Assembly (NCBI RefSeq): GCF_006376615.1
Contig: NZ_VEXQ01000001.1
Span: 310,001-374,000, forward strand
Direction of reading: 5' to 3'
Length of the DNA stretch: 64,000 nt
From: Buttiauxella sp. B2
GTDB taxonomy: Bacteria; Pseudomonadota; Gammaproteobacteria; Enterobacterales; Enterobacteriaceae
The notes beneath the pieces are model-generated. The model was not told the DNA's origin and ran no database searches. It worked only from the letters and a program-made list of their open reading frames with translations. Numbering within the stretch: position 1 is the first letter of the stretch; the number at the start of each line of letters is the position of its first letter. The translations under genes and the position numbers were made by a program. Positions 9,859-19,844 of the stretch are shown here, piece after piece.

Positions 9859-11418
9859 TTACTCTTCTTCATCTTCATGCTCAGAGCGTTCTTTTACCAC
9901 ACGAACCAGATCCACGCGGTAATTGTTGGCTTCAACAATCTGAATGCGAAGCGGAGCCAGTTCTATCACGTCACCTGCTTTCGGGATCTGGCCATTCACC
10001 GAGATAACCAAACCGGCAATCGAGGCGATATCTTCATCGTCGTTAACCAGCGTATTGATATCCAGGTGTTGCTGAATCGCATGCAGGTCGGTTGAACCTT
10101 TAACCAGCCAGCCATCGCCATCACGCACAATTTCTGGCGTTTCGTCAGCATCCGGGAATTCGCCAGCTATCGCTTCCAGGACGTCCAGTGGCGTGACCAA
10201 CCCCTGCACCACACCAAACTCATTGTTCACGATAACGAAGCTACCGCGAGCACGACGCAGCACGCCCAATAAGTTGATCGGATCAAGCGTTTCCGGAACC
10301 ACGATAGCCGGTGACTGAGCGGCTATCCCTGCCACATCTCCACCATTTTCCAGTGCCACCAGCAGCTCTTTCGCCCGCACAATACCGATGATTTCATCAA
10401 GCTCACCACGGCAAACCGGGAACAGACTGTGCGGTGACTCAAGCAATTGTTCACGGATTTCAGCCGTTGTTTTATCGGCGTCAACCCATGAAATTTCACC
10501 TCGTGGCGTCATGATGCTGCGCAACGAACGAGATGCCAGAGTCAGCACACCGTTAATCATATAGCGCTCTTCTTCAGCAAAAGATTCCGCTTCAATTGGC
10601 GTGATCGTCTTGTTGTCTTCATTTTGCGTACGCTGTTGGCGTTTGCCATTCATCAAGCGCAGAATCGCGTCAGCCGTACGGGCTCGAAGGGGTACATTAG
10701 ACTGATGGCGAATAAAGTTACGGCGCGCAACCTGGTTGAAAAATTCGATAATAATCGAGAAGCCAATCGCGGCGTACAGGTAGCCTTTAGGAATATGGAA
10801 ACCGAAGCCTTCTGCCACCAGGCTCAGACCAATCATCAACAAGAAACTCAGGCACAGCACCACGACCGTCGGGTGTTGGTTAACAAAATTCGTTAATGGT
10901 TTTGACGCCATCAGCATCACACCCATCGCAATGACTACGGCAGCCATCATTACTGGCAAGTGGTTCACCATCCCAACAGCAGTAATCACCGCATCCAGTG
11001 AGAACACCGCATCCAGCACGACAATCTGCAACACCACAACCCAGAAGCTGGCGTAACCTTTCCCATGCCCGTCATCATGCTGGCGATTTTCCAGCCGCTC
11101 ATGTAGCTCTGTTGTTGCTTTAAACAGCAAGAACAAACCACCGAAAAGCATGATGAGGTCACGTCCGGAGAACATAAAGTTGGCGATGCTAAACAGAGGT
11201 TGGGTGAGCGTCACCATCCATGAAATTAATGACAGCAAACCTAGTCTCATCACCAAAGCCAGGGATAAACCGATAAGCCGGGCTTTATCTCTTTGTTTCG
11301 GCGGAAGTTTATCTGCAAGAATGGCGATAAAGACCAGGTTATCAATACCCAGCACTATTTCCAGCACGATAAGCGTCAGTAAACCCACCCAGATCTGGGG
11401 ATCCATTAAGAGTTCCAT
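9859..11418 (-). CDS. yoaE: TerC-family membrane protein YoaE with CBS/CorC domains
   Basis: A 519-residue inner-membrane protein. The first 230 or so residues form the TerC-type seven-helix region with its acidic membrane motifs ([28 protein letters not shown]). A pair of CBS domains follows (about 300-420), then a C-terminal CorC/HlyC transporter-associated domain. TerC relatives are linked to manganese and other metal export; the substrate of YoaE is not settled. Translation starts after CAGGAGCTTGTC. Confidence 0.94.
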   Translation of the reverse strand: MELLMDPQIWVGLLTLIVLEIVLGIDNLVFIAILADKLPPKQRDKARLIGLSLALVMRLGLLSLISWMVTLTQPLFSIANFMFSGRDLIMLFGGLFLLFKATTELHERLENRQHDDGHGKGYASFWVVVLQIVVLDAVFSLDAVITAVGMVNHLPVMMAAVVIAMGVMLMASKPLTNFVNQHPTVVVLCLSFLLMIGLSLVAEGFGFHIPKGYLYAAIGFSIIIEFFNQVARRNFIRHQSNVPLRARTADAILRLMNGKRQQRTQNEDNKTITPIEAESFAEEERYMINGVLTLASRSLRSIMTPRGEISWVDADKTTAEIREQLLESPHSLFPVCRGELDEIIGIVRAKELLVALENGGDVAGIAAQSPAIVVPETLDPINLLGVLRRARGSFVIVNNEFGVVQGLVTPLDVLEAIAGEFPDADETPEIVRDGDGWLVKGSTDLHAIQQHLDINTLVNDDEDIASIAGLVISVNGQIPKAGDVIELAPLRIQIVEANNYRVDLVRVVKERSEHEDEEE

Positions 11419-11897
11419 GACAAGCTCCTGCTTTGGAAATAACTAAGCGGCGTCCTGCATAACGTGGACGCAAAAGGTTGAGTTGAGGTATTTACGGGGC
11501 GTGAAACGCCAATGTGAAGGACTGAACATTCAGACCTGAAATTGAAATGACGTCGGTGACGGTCCATACGGTGGGCTACAGCCCTTTACTCCTTAGCAAT
11601 TAAACGAGAAGTAAACAATATCAGAGCAAAATACCCTTTTGCAAAGATTTACCTGATTTTGCAATTTTACTGTCATTGACCAAGTCTATAATTTGAACCG
11701 CAATTCAGAATGTTTGTAACAAAGCTAAATTACGGATCTTCATCACATAAAATATTTTTTTCACTGTCTAAAATAAATCCGTCTCAAGTTGCACATCTTC
11801 ACTCATACCGTTATCTGAATCGATTCGCTTTATGAAACGGATAATCTACAAAACACCCATTTAAGGGTGTGGTTATGACCAACACAGGAGGTAGCAA
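11419..11897. promoter_or_regulatory. yoaE/manX divergent control region with CRP site
   Basis: This 479-bp gap serves yoaE (minus) and manXYZ (plus). At 11727-11748 is a CRP-type site with a good right half (TCACAT) and a degenerate left half (TTACGG). The same site is present upstream of E. coli manX, where CRP activates and Mlc/NagC repress. The yoaE side is a leader of about 150 bases with short hairpins, including GGGCT-GT-AGCCC on the minus strand. manX has an AGGAGG Shine-Dalgarno. No gene is seen. Confidence 0.65.
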
Positions 11898-12866
11898 GTG
11901 ACTATTGCTATTGTCATAGGCACGCATGGCTGGGCAGCAGAACAATTGCTGAAAACCGCAGAGATGCTATTAGGCGAACAGGAAAATGTTGGCTGGATAG
12001 ATTTCGTTCCCGGTGAAAACGCCGAAACTCTGATCGAGAAGTACAACGCTCAACTGGCAAACCTGAAAACCGACAAAGGTGTGCTGTTTCTCGTCGATAC
12101 CTGGGGCGGAAGCCCGTTCAATGCGGCCAGCCGTATTGTCGTCGATAAAGAGCATTACGAAGTCGTCGCCGGGGTCAACATTCCGATGCTGGTAGAAACG
12201 TTGATGGCTCGGGATGATAATCCTTCATTTGATGAGTTGGTTGCTCTGGCCGTGGAAACAGGCCGTGAAGGGGTGAAAGCCCTTAAAGCGAAACCTGTTG
12301 AAAAAGCGGCCCCGGTTGCAGCAGTCGCTGTACCTAAAGCTTCTGCACCCGCAAAACCAATGGGCCCAAATGATTACATGAATATTGGTCTGGCACGTAT
12401 TGACGACCGTTTAATTCATGGCCAGGTGGCAACCCGCTGGACTAAAGAAACTAACGTTACCCGCATCATCGTCGTCAGTGACGAAGTAGCGGCTGATACC
12501 GTGCGTAAAACGCTGCTGACTCAGGTTGCTCCTCCAGGCGTTACTGCGCATGTTGTAGACGTAGCCAAAATGATCCGCGTTTATAACAACCCGAAATATG
12601 CAGGCGACCGTGTGATGCTGCTTTTCACTAACCCAACTGACGTTGAGCGTGTTGTGGAAGGTGGTGTGAATATTAAGTCAGTCAATATCGGTGGTATGGC
12701 GTTCCGCCAGGGTAAAACCCAGGTCAACAATGCTATCTCTGTCGATGAAAAAGATATTGAAGCCTTTAAGAAACTGAACGAGCGTGGCATTGAGCTGGAA
12801 GCCCGTAAAGTTTCAACCGATCAAAAATTGAAAATGATGGATCTGATCGCGAAGGTGAAAAGCTAA
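11898..12866 (+). CDS. manX: Mannose PTS enzyme IIAB (ManX)
   Basis: Cytoplasmic IIAB component of the mannose/glucose/glucosamine phosphotransferase system. The IIA domain (1-130) has phospho-accepting His10 in IGTHGWAAE. An Ala/Pro/Lys-rich hinge (about 131-155) leads to the IIB domain, with His174 in RIDDRLIHGQV. HPr passes phosphate to His10, then to His174 and to the incoming sugar in ManYZ. GTG start after AGGAGG. It is the first gene of manXYZ; in E. coli the mRNA is a target of the SgrS sRNA. Confidence 0.97.
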   Translation: MTIAIVIGTHGWAAEQLLKTAEMLLGEQENVGWIDFVPGENAETLIEKYNAQLANLKTDKGVLFLVDTWGGSPFNAASRIVVDKEHYEVVAGVNIPMLVETLMARDDNPSFDELVALAVETGREGVKALKAKPVEKAAPVAAVAVPKASAPAKPMGPNDYMNIGLARIDDRLIHGQVATRWTKETNVTRIIVVSDEVAADTVRKTLLTQVAPPGVTAHVVDVAKMIRVYNNPKYAGDRVMLLFTNPTDVERVVEGGVNIKSVNIGGMAFRQGKTQVNNAISVDEKDIEAFKKLNERGIELEARKVSTDQKLKMMDLIAKVKS

Positions 12867-12941
12867 TTACCGATGTGATTTGCTTGATTCAACGTTTTGC
12901 TCAGTTTTCACACTTAAGTCATACGTCATAGGAGAAGTACA

Positions 12942-13739
12942 ATGGAGATTACCACTCTTCAGATTGTGCTGGTGTTTATCGTAGCCTGTATTGCCGGTAT
13001 GGAGTCGGTGCTCGATGAATTCCAGTTCCACCGTCCGCTGGTCGCCTGTACCTTAATTGGTCTGGTACTAGGTGACATGAAAACCGGTATTATTATCGGT
13101 GGTACGCTGGAAATGATCGCTCTGGGTTGGATGAACATTGGTGCGGCAGTTGCGCCCGATGCGGCCCTTGCGTCAATTATCTCAACCATTCTGGTTATAG
13201 CCGGACATCAGGGCATCGGTTCTGGTATCGCTCTGGCAATCCCGTTGGCAGCAGCAGGCCAGGTACTGACAATTATCGTTCGTACTATTACTGTGGGCTT
13301 CCAGCACGCAGCAGATAAAGCCGCCGAAAACGGGAATTTATCAGCACTATCCTGGATCCATGTTTCCTCTCTGTTCTTGCAAGCAATGCGTATCGCAATT
13401 CCTGCCGTTATCGTCGCAATTTCCGTCGGTACCAGTGAAGTGCAGAACCTGCTGAGCGCCATTCCTGAAGTGGTAACCAGCGGTCTGAACATCGCCGGTG
13501 GCATGATTGTTGTAGTGGGTTATGCGATGGTCATCAACATGATGCGCGCAGGCTACCTGATGCCTTTCTTCTATCTGGGCTTCGTTACCGCAGCATTTAC
13601 CAACTTCAACCTGGTTGCGTTGGGCGTAATTGGTGCAGTGATGGCAATTCTGTACATCCAACTCAGTCCTAAATACAACCGTTCCGCAGCCCCAGCGCAG
13701 GTTGCTGGTTCTAACGATCTCGATAACGAATTAGATTAA
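12942..13739 (+). CDS. manY: Mannose PTS enzyme IIC (ManY)
   Basis: Membrane IIC subunit (265 residues) that forms the sugar pathway with ManZ. It is highly hydrophobic with multiple TM segments, starting MEITTLQIVLVFIVACIAGM. The Shine-Dalgarno is GGAG. It lies 75 bp after manX and immediately before manZ. In E. coli ManYZ is also the receptor for some microcins and helps lambda DNA cross the inner membrane. Confidence 0.97.
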   Translation: MEITTLQIVLVFIVACIAGMESVLDEFQFHRPLVACTLIGLVLGDMKTGIIIGGTLEMIALGWMNIGAAVAPDAALASIISTILVIAGHQGIGSGIALAIPLAAAGQVLTIIVRTITVGFQHAADKAAENGNLSALSWIHVSSLFLQAMRIAIPAVIVAISVGTSEVQNLLSAIPEVVTSGLNIAGGMIVVVGYAMVINMMRAGYLMPFFYLGFVTAAFTNFNLVALGVIGAVMAILYIQLSPKYNRSAAPAQVAGSNDLDNELD

Positions 13740-13751
13740 TAGGTGAGCGAA

Positions 13752-14606
13752 ATGGTTGATACCACCAAAACAACGACTACTGAGAAGAAACTCACCCCAA
13801 GTGATATTCGTAGCGTGTTCCTGCGTTCGAACCTCTTCCAGGGTTCCTGGAACTTCGAACGTATGCAAGCGCTGGGTTTCTGCTTCTCGATGATTCCGGC
13901 AATCAAACGCCTGTATCCTGAGAATAACGATGCCCGCAAACAAGCGATAAAACGTCACCTGGAATTCTTTAACACCCATCCGTATGTAGCAGCACCAGTA
14001 CTGGGTGTAACGCTTGCGATGGAAGAACAACGTGCTAACGGTGCAGAGATTGACGATGGTGCCATTAACGGTATCAAAGTTGGTTTGATGGGGCCGCTGG
14101 CGGGTGTAGGTGACCCAATCTTCTGGGGTACTGTTCGTCCAGTATTCGCAGCTCTGGGGGCAGGTATTGCAATGAGCGGTAGCCTGCTGGGTCCGCTACT
14201 GTTCTTCATCTTGTTCAACGCGGTACGTTTGCTGACTCGTTATTACGGTGTCGCTTACGGTTACCGTAAAGGGATCGATATCGTTAAGGATATGGGCGGC
14301 GGCTTCTTGCAAAAACTGACAGAGGGGGCGTCAATTCTTGGCCTGTTTGTCATGGGGGCGCTGGTTAACAAGTGGACACACGTTAATATACCGCTGGTCG
14401 TGTCGAAAATAACCGACCAAACCGGTGCAGTTAAAGTGACCACAGTTCAAACGATCCTCGATCAGTTGATGCCAGGCCTTGTACCATTGCTGTTAACGTT
14501 TGCTTGTATGTGGCTGCTGCGTAAGAAAGTCAACGCGCTGTGGATAATCATGGGCTTCTTCGTTATTGGTATTGTCGGTTATGCTATCGGCCTACTGGGT
14601 CTGTAA
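13752..14606 (+). CDS. manZ: Mannose PTS enzyme IID (ManZ)
   Basis: IID subunit of the mannose PTS, 284 residues from the ATG at 13752. An in-frame GTG at 13743 would add three residues; the ATG is preferred because AGGTGAG precedes it at good spacing. Characteristic parts are the N-terminal RSNLFQGSWNFERMQALGF region and GPLAGVGDPIFWGT. It ends the manXYZ operon, with a strong terminator after it. Confidence 0.96.
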   Translation: MVDTTKTTTTEKKLTPSDIRSVFLRSNLFQGSWNFERMQALGFCFSMIPAIKRLYPENNDARKQAIKRHLEFFNTHPYVAAPVLGVTLAMEEQRANGAEIDDGAINGIKVGLMGPLAGVGDPIFWGTVRPVFAALGAGIAMSGSLLGPLLFFILFNAVRLLTRYYGVAYGYRKGIDIVKDMGGGFLQKLTEGASILGLFVMGALVNKWTHVNIPLVVSKITDQTGAVKVTTVQTILDQLMPGLVPLLLTFACMWLLRKKVNALWIIMGFFVIGIVGYAIGLLGL

Positions 14607-14622
14607 TTAACTTTGTGAGTTC

Positions 14623-14648
14623 AACCGGGGGCCTGCCCCCGGTTTTTT
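14623..14648 (+). terminator. Intrinsic terminator of manXYZ
   Basis: A GC-rich stem (AACCGGGGGC / GCCCCCGGTT, CT loop) followed by a run of T begins 16 bp after the manZ stop. Confidence 0.9.
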
Positions 14649-14667
14649 ATTATGTAAGGGAGGTGTC

Positions 14668-15126
14668 ATGACGTTAACAGACGTGGTCTTGCTGGTATTT
14701 ATTGTGCTTTTGCTTGCCTGGGCGGTTTACGATGAATTCATCATGGATAAGCTCAAGGGAAAAACCCTGCTTAAAATCACCCTGCTGCGCCGCAATCGCA
14801 TCGACAGCACCATCTTTGTGGGTCTGGTCGTGATCCTCATCTATAACAACGTGGCCAATCACGGAACCCCTATCACCACCTGGTTATTAACTGCTCTGGC
14901 CTTGATTGCTATTTATATTTCGTGGATTCGACAGCCTAAATTATTATTCAAAACAGATGGCTTCTTCTTTGCAAACGTATGGATTTTATACTCTCGAATT
15001 AAAGAGATGAATTTATCTGAAGACGGTGTTTTGGTCATGCAATTAGAACAACGGCGTTTGCTTATCCGCGTAAAAAATATTGATGACCTGGAAAAAATAT
15101 ACAAACTAATGGTTAATAATCAATAA
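14668..15126 (+). CDS. yobD: DUF986 membrane protein YobD
   Basis: A 152-residue inner-membrane protein of the DUF986/UPF0266 family, function unknown. Three predicted TM segments fall in the first 90 residues, followed by a soluble C-terminal half. It starts after GGGAGGTGTC, 20 bp past the manXYZ terminator. Its position between manZ and mntP is conserved in E. coli. Confidence 0.93.
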   Translation: MTLTDVVLLVFIVLLLAWAVYDEFIMDKLKGKTLLKITLLRRNRIDSTIFVGLVVILIYNNVANHGTPITTWLLTALALIAIYISWIRQPKLLFKTDGFFFANVWILYSRIKEMNLSEDGVLVMQLEQRRLLIRVKNIDDLEKIYKLMVNNQ

Positions 15127-15130
15127 ATTA

Positions 15131-15153
15131 TAGATATAGCAAAGTCTATATTT
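15131..15153. promoter_or_regulatory. Probable MntR-binding site upstream of mntP
   Basis: The palindrome around ATATAGC-AAAG-TCTATAT closely matches the E. coli MntR box (ACATAGC-AAAG-GCTATGT). MntR with Mn2+ activates mntP in E. coli. The site is immediately downstream of yobD, about 170 bp before the riboswitch. Confidence 0.65.
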
Positions 15154-15243
15154 TGATATTTTTTGTACAACCACTAAATATAGCCACTGCTATTTCGCAC
15201 AGTTAATGTGCTCTTGTATTAACGTTTCATTTACCTTATAAAG

Positions 15244-15262
15244 CAAATGAAAATCGTTATCA
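15244..15262. promoter_or_regulatory. Fur-box-like site upstream of mntP
   Basis: The core ATGAAAATCGTTATC differs at two positions from the matching part of the Fur consensus. It fits iron-linked control of the Mn exporter, but binding is inferred from sequence only. Confidence 0.5.
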
Positions 15263-15320
15263 CTTGAGTGTCAAGAATAATAGCCCTCAATTATTGTTTT
15301 ATCTTTGAAAAACATGTTAA

Positions 15321-15463
15321 GGTTGCGTCCGTCGTTGGGGAGTAGCCGATTTTCGCCATTGCGAAAATGTACATGTCAACATACTCGTTCCTTATTCTAT
15401 CAAGAATAAAACGTGGCATGTACGACTCAAGCACTGAGTAGGCGAGACCATAGGCACGTAACC
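15321..15463 (+). ncRNA. Manganese riboswitch (yybP-ykoY type) of mntP
   Basis: The two invariant elements are present: GGGGAGTAGCC (L1 side) and GGCGAGACCATAGG (L3 side). Closing stem P1 pairs 15321-15328 (GGTTGCGT) with 15456-15463 (ACGTAACC) with one wobble. Downstream, AGTTGGG at 15472-15478 pairs with CCCAACT at 15503-15509, right beside the mntP ribosome-binding site (GAGGCG). This could act as the expression platform. This RNA class binds Mn2+ and turns on exporter synthesis. Confidence 0.88.
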
Positions 15464-15520
15464 ATCATTTAAGTTGGGGATGGCGGCGTGTATATGGATA
15501 TTCCCAACTGAGGCGTTTGC

Positions 15521-16093
15521 ATGAATCTCTCCGCTACTATTATTCTCGCTTTCGGCATGTCGATGGATGCTTTTGCTGCATCAATCGGGAAAGGTGCCTC
15601 ACTCCACAAACCTAAGTTTTCTGAAGCGTTACGAACTGGCCTTATCTTTGGTGTCATCGAAACACTCACCCCGCTTATTGGTTGGTGTCTGGGTCTTTTG
15701 GCAAGTCAGGTTGTGCTGGAATGGAACCATTGGGTCGCCTTTATCCTGCTCGTTTTTCTTGGTATCAGGATGGTATATGAAGGTGTTCGCGGTAACGATG
15801 CAGAAGAAGCACCAAAGCTTCAACGTCACGGATTTTGGTTGCTAGTGACCACCGCAATAGCCACAAGCCTTGATGCAATGGCTGTTGGTGTTGGCCTGGC
15901 GTTCCTACAAGTCAATATTATCGAAACTGCATTGGCGATTGGCTGTGCGACAATGATCATGTCCACACTGGGTATCATGTTGGGCCGTTTTATTGGCCCA
16001 TTGCTCGGAAAGCGCGCCGAAATTCTCGGCGGCGTGGTCCTAATTGGGATTGGTTGTCAGATTCTTTACAGCCATTTCAGTACATTACGCTAA
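15521..16093 (+). CDS. mntP: Manganese efflux pump MntP
   Basis: Small inner-membrane Mn2+ exporter, formerly YebN, 190 residues with six TM helices in two inverted halves. Each half carries the conserved acidic motif: [13 protein letters not shown] (Asp16) and [11 protein letters not shown] (Asp118). It is controlled by the upstream riboswitch and probable MntR and Fur sites. The 3' end overlaps convergent rlmA by 9 bp. Confidence 0.96.
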   Translation: MNLSATIILAFGMSMDAFAASIGKGASLHKPKFSEALRTGLIFGVIETLTPLIGWCLGLLASQVVLEWNHWVAFILLVFLGIRMVYEGVRGNDAEEAPKLQRHGFWLLVTTAIATSLDAMAVGVGLAFLQVNIIETALAIGCATMIMSTLGIMLGRFIGPLLGKRAEILGGVVLIGIGCQILYSHFSTLR

Positions 16094-16897
16094 AGATTCG
16101 CGTCGCCAAACGCGAATCACAAAATCTGTTTCACAATTGAATGCCGTTTCAGCCGTTAAGGTTTCCCAGACTTCGGGACGTGCACGCCATGCAAGCGGCG
16201 TCATTTGAAGTAGAGCAACGGCTTCATTCCCTTGTAAAGTCATTGGCCAGCCAATTTGTTGTGTTTGTTCGGCAACAAATCCTGGTAGTGACTCAGATTC
16301 AGTACTGTGTAGCACCACGGTGTCATAGATTAAACCTTTAAGCTGCATCAAATGACGCGGGCCTGGTGTTGCGGTAATAACCACACCATCCGGTTTTACA
16401 ACACGTGCTAATTCTTCGGCTTTGCAGGGTGCGAAAATACGGACCACGGCATCGAGACTATTGTCGTCAAACGGTAAACGATGGCTTGATGCCACGCAGA
16501 ACTGCACCTGCGGATAACGTTTTGCCGCATAGCGAATCGCTACTTTCGCGACATCTAATCCCCAGGTTGTTCCATTTTGTGTTGCAGCGACCTGCGCAAA
16601 ACCCGCAGTGTAATACCCTTCCCCACAGCCAATATCCAGCAAAGTCACAGGTGCAGCCTGTTCTAATATCTGGCAAATCGCTTCGCGTAGTGGCTGGTAG
16701 TGCCCGGCATCCAGAAATGCTCTGCGCGCCTGCATCATTTCGCTGCTGTCACCTGGATCTTTTGAACGTTTGTGCTGAACAGGCAGCAAATTCACGTAGC
16801 CCTCTTTTGCCTTATCGAATTGATGGCCTTGCGGACAAACAAAACTCTTCCCTTCGGGAGCAAGCGGTGAATGACAAAGCGGGCAAAGATAGGACAT
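16085..16897 (-). CDS. rlmA: 23S rRNA (guanine-745-N1) methyltransferase RlmA
   Basis: SAM-dependent enzyme methylating G745 of 23S rRNA. The N-terminal zinc finger has Cys5, Cys8, Cys21 and His25, and the Rossmann domain shows [12 protein letters not shown]. The 270-residue length is normal. It is convergent with mntP and separated by 63 bp from the downstream penicillin-binding protein gene on the same strand. Confidence 0.95.
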   Translation of the reverse strand: MSYLCPLCHSPLAPEGKSFVCPQGHQFDKAKEGYVNLLPVQHKRSKDPGDSSEMMQARRAFLDAGHYQPLREAICQILEQAAPVTLLDIGCGEGYYTAGFAQVAATQNGTTWGLDVAKVAIRYAAKRYPQVQFCVASSHRLPFDDNSLDAVVRIFAPCKAEELARVVKPDGVVITATPGPRHLMQLKGLIYDTVVLHSTESESLPGFVAEQTQQIGWPMTLQGNEAVALLQMTPLAWRARPEVWETLTAETAFNCETDFVIRVWRRESLA

Positions 16898-16960
16898 GAG
16901 AACTCCAGTAAATCATAAAGGGCGCAAGTGTACCGCTAAACACCTTGGTTCGAAAAGCAA

Positions 16961-18712
16961 CTAACCGGCAGAGTCATTGCCCTGCGGTTTAATTAATACC
17001 GTTAAATTTGTATCTCCTGGCGGTAAGCCATCAGGTTCAATATTTTCCAGGCGTAGAACGTCACTCATAATCTGGCTAAATACCGGTGCAGAAACCGCAC
17101 CGCCGTAGTAAGCCCCATTTTCAGGATCGTTTATTACTACCACCAACGCAAAACGTGGATTACTGGCTGGAGCCACTCCGGCGGTATAAGCAATGTATTT
17201 ATCGATGTATTTCCCATCATCGCCAATTTTTTTTGCGGTCCCCGTTTTCACCGCGACACGATAACCACGCACTGCTGCTTTAATGCCTCCGCCGCCAGGC
17301 AGAGCCACACTTTCCATCATATGTTCAACCTGATGAGCAATGGTTTCTGACATAACTCGTTGCCCAACAACAGGCGGATCGACACGAGTTATCGAAAGTG
17401 GTCTGGCAATACCAAAGCTGCCGATGGTTGCGTAAACATGTGCAAGTTGTAGCGGTGTGACCATCAAACCGTACCCAAAGGAGAATGTTGCCCGATCCAG
17501 TTCGCCCCAGAACTTACGATGTGGTAATAGCCCACTACTTTCCCCTGTCAGACCCAGCCCAGTAGGCATACCAAAACCAAAGTTTTTATATGTATCCAGC
17601 AGCTTCTGAATAGGCATTGCCAGCGAAAGACGTGAAACGCCGGTATCACTCGATTTTTGCAATATACCCGTCAATGTAAGTTGCGGGTAGTAGCCCACAT
17701 CACGGATGCGATGACCATCAAGCATGTAGGGGTGTGTATCCACCACACTATCTGGCTGAACGATACCCTGCTGCAATGCAGTCATTACAACCATCGGTTT
17801 AACAGTTGAACCCGGTTCAAACGTGTCACTTATTGCCCTATTTCGGAAATCGTCCAGAGTGGCGCCATCCCGGTTATTCGGGTTAAAGGTTGGACAACTC
17901 GCCATCGCTAATACTTCGCCAGTATTCACATCAAGAATAACGGCAGCGGCGGACTCGGCTTTATTCCATGAAACAGCATTGCTCAGCGCATCTTCAGTCA
18001 CCGTTTGCAAACGTTCATCAATGCTCAGCATCAGATTATGAGCAGGATTTGCCGGGTTCTCAGTGATATTTTCGATAACGTGACCATGCCGGTCTTTACG
18101 TACTAATCTCTCACCAGTTTTGCCCGTAAGTTGGCGATTGAAACTCTTTTCAACACCTTCAATTCCCTGGTCATCAATATTGGTAAAGCCAAGCAAATTC
18201 GCAGCGATGTGCCCCGCTGGATAAAATCGACGTGATTCATCACGCAATGAAATTCCCGGCAGTTTTAGGCTTTCAATATACTGTGCTTGTTGTGGGTCAA
18301 GCTGACGGGCGAGATAGATAAATCGGTCACTTGGGTTGCGGCGAATACGTGAAGCAATGTCATCGAGCGGCATATGTAGCGTTGTCGCAAGTGCCTGCCA
18401 GCGGCTAGTAACTTGCACGCCGCCCTTTTCCATTACCGTTTTAGGGTCAGCCCAAATGGCTTTTACCGGCACACTGACTGCCAAAGGTCGGCCATTGCGA
18501 TCTTCTATCATGCCGCGGGGAACCACTATGGGTTCTTCACGTAACGAACGCATGTCTTCCTGCTTAACAAGATTATCTGGCGAGATGATTTGCAGCCACG
18601 CAACGCGCCCTAGCAAGAATACCAGGCACATAAATATAGCGAAGCAAAGCAGAGCAAAACGCCACTGAATAAAGTTACCCACGATACCAGGGGCGATTTT
18701 TCTCACGTTCAA
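16961..18712 (-). CDS. FtsI-paralogue peptidoglycan transpeptidase (PBP3SAL-like)
   Basis: A 583-residue class B penicillin-binding protein. One N-terminal TM (about 18-40), a PBP dimer domain (about 60-210) and a transpeptidase domain follow. Active-site motifs are STVK (302-305, nucleophile Ser302), SSD (354-356, SSN in FtsI) and KTGT (489-492). The real ftsI is in the dcw cluster, so this is a second copy. The same locus in Salmonella carries PBP3SAL, reported to support division at acidic pH; equivalence is inferred from position and similarity. E. coli K-12 lacks it. Confidence 0.88.
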   Translation of the reverse strand: MNVRKIAPGIVGNFIQWRFALLCFAIFMCLVFLLGRVAWLQIISPDNLVKQEDMRSLREEPIVVPRGMIEDRNGRPLAVSVPVKAIWADPKTVMEKGGVQVTSRWQALATTLHMPLDDIASRIRRNPSDRFIYLARQLDPQQAQYIESLKLPGISLRDESRRFYPAGHIAANLLGFTNIDDQGIEGVEKSFNRQLTGKTGERLVRKDRHGHVIENITENPANPAHNLMLSIDERLQTVTEDALSNAVSWNKAESAAAVILDVNTGEVLAMASCPTFNPNNRDGATLDDFRNRAISDTFEPGSTVKPMVVMTALQQGIVQPDSVVDTHPYMLDGHRIRDVGYYPQLTLTGILQKSSDTGVSRLSLAMPIQKLLDTYKNFGFGMPTGLGLTGESSGLLPHRKFWGELDRATFSFGYGLMVTPLQLAHVYATIGSFGIARPLSITRVDPPVVGQRVMSETIAHQVEHMMESVALPGGGGIKAAVRGYRVAVKTGTAKKIGDDGKYIDKYIAYTAGVAPASNPRFALVVVINDPENGAYYGGAVSAPVFSQIMSDVLRLENIEPDGLPPGDTNLTVLIKPQGNDSAG

Positions 18713-18866
18713 TCCTCATCAGCAACTAAGCAATTGAAAGTTTAAACATAATGAGGAAATTAACCAGACAGGAACAGTGCTACAAGATGCGCTGCTTTGC
18801 TACAAAACATAACTGCAAGCGGTTTACAGAAACATCTGGAAAAATATTTGATAAGATTTCTTTATG

Positions 18867-18896
18867 AAAAAGCCCCGCTACATGAGCAGGGCTTTT
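18867..18896 (-). terminator. Terminator of yobF-cspC
   Basis: On the minus strand a near-perfect GC-rich hairpin (AGCCCTGCT ... AGCGGGGCT) is followed by TTTTT, about 45 bp beyond the cspC stop. Confidence 0.8.
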
Positions 18897-18939
18897 ATCA
18901 GAATTTGGCGTTATTCGCGCCAGGTCTAATTCAAACGAA

Positions 18940-19149
18940 TTAGATAGCAGTTACATTAACTGCTGCAGGGCCTTTCTGGCCGTCCTGGATTTCGAACTCA
19001 ACGTTCTGGCCTTCAGCCAGAGTTTTGAAGCCGTTACCCTGGATTGCAGAGAAGTGTACGAACACATCTTTGCTGCCGTCAGCAGGAGTAATGAAACCAA
19101 AACCTTTAGACTCGTTGAACCACTTAACTTGACCTTTAATCTTTGCCAT
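18940..19149 (-). CDS. cspC: Cold-shock-like RNA-binding protein CspC
   Basis: A 69-residue single cold-shock domain with RNP1 (KGFGFI) and RNP2 (VFVHF). CspC is a constitutive RNA chaperone that promotes stability of rpoS and stress-gene mRNAs in E. coli. It lies 46 bp downstream of yobF and is probably cotranscribed with it, as in E. coli and Salmonella. Confidence 0.96.
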
Positions 19150-19195
19150 TTTGCAAAATTCCTTAGATTGTTTTCTTCGCCCGCAGGCGCAGGCA

Positions 19196-19312
19196 TTACT
19201 TAGCTAAAACAGAGACATTACTGCATGAGGCACTAATATAAGGCTCGGCAGAGAAGCGGTATTCAACGACAACGTGTTTACTCAGGACTTCTTTACTGAA
19301 AATGCCACACAT
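19196..19312 (-). CDS. yobF: Small protein YobF
   Basis: A 38-residue ORF ([14 protein letters not shown] ... CSNVSVLAK) closely matching the E. coli stress-linked small protein YobF. The frame is open further upstream, but the ATG at 19312 follows GAGGTACAG and gives the conserved N-terminus. Function is unknown; it leads the yobF-cspC transcript. Confidence 0.88.
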
Positions 19313-19844
19313 AAACAGAACTGTACCTCGTTTAACCCAAAGTGTTATCACATACAACGCAATCAATGGCAAGCCATTTTTCGGTATGTATCGATCTGTC
19401 GCACAAATTCTGAAACGCATATTGTTCATGAAAATGAAATGCACAAAATGTGCATAAAATTAACACTGAACAAACAGAATTCCATGTATGCAAATGGCGA
19501 CCGCAGACAACATTTTTACCATAGCCTAAAGATATCTTTTCGTCCAGGCGAAGCGCAAAAAAATCGACAAAATAGTCATTATGCTTATGATTTTTTTAGC
19601 ATAGCTATTCAAAAAATGAGCAATGCAGTACAGCCAAAGAAAGAGTTAAATAGATAAATGAAATAGCGAATAATTGCAGAATGAATAAAGCTTGAGCAGT
19701 CAGCTATTTATATTGCACCAAAATAATGAAAGTTTAATGACACGCTGCGCCATAGTGATGCAATAAAAATGTTTCGCTTTATAAGCCGTATAATATAAAT
19801 GCCTTAGGCTATCAATATATCGCTTTAAAAAATTCGGATGTTAT
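19313..19844. other. AT-rich yobF-cspC upstream region
   Basis: No convincing gene in 530 bp; frames of up to about 130 codons here lack ribosome sites and protein-like composition. The region must hold the yobF-cspC promoter. One visible element is a palindrome at 19439-19455 (ATGCACA-AAA-TGTGCAT), possibly an operator. Several tracts of A and T precede the RomA-like gene's 3' end. Confidence 0.5.

Noticed and set aside
11419-11600. Possible second Mn riboswitch in the yoaE leader, since yoaE is a TerC-family gene.
   Set aside because: The leader has short hairpins and an AGGAGTA string but lacks the GGGGAGTAG and GGCGAGACC loop elements seen before mntP.
19274-19657. A 127-codon plus-strand frame opposite yobF.
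   Set aside because: No Shine-Dalgarno, odd composition, overlaps the conserved yobF gene and its upstream control region.
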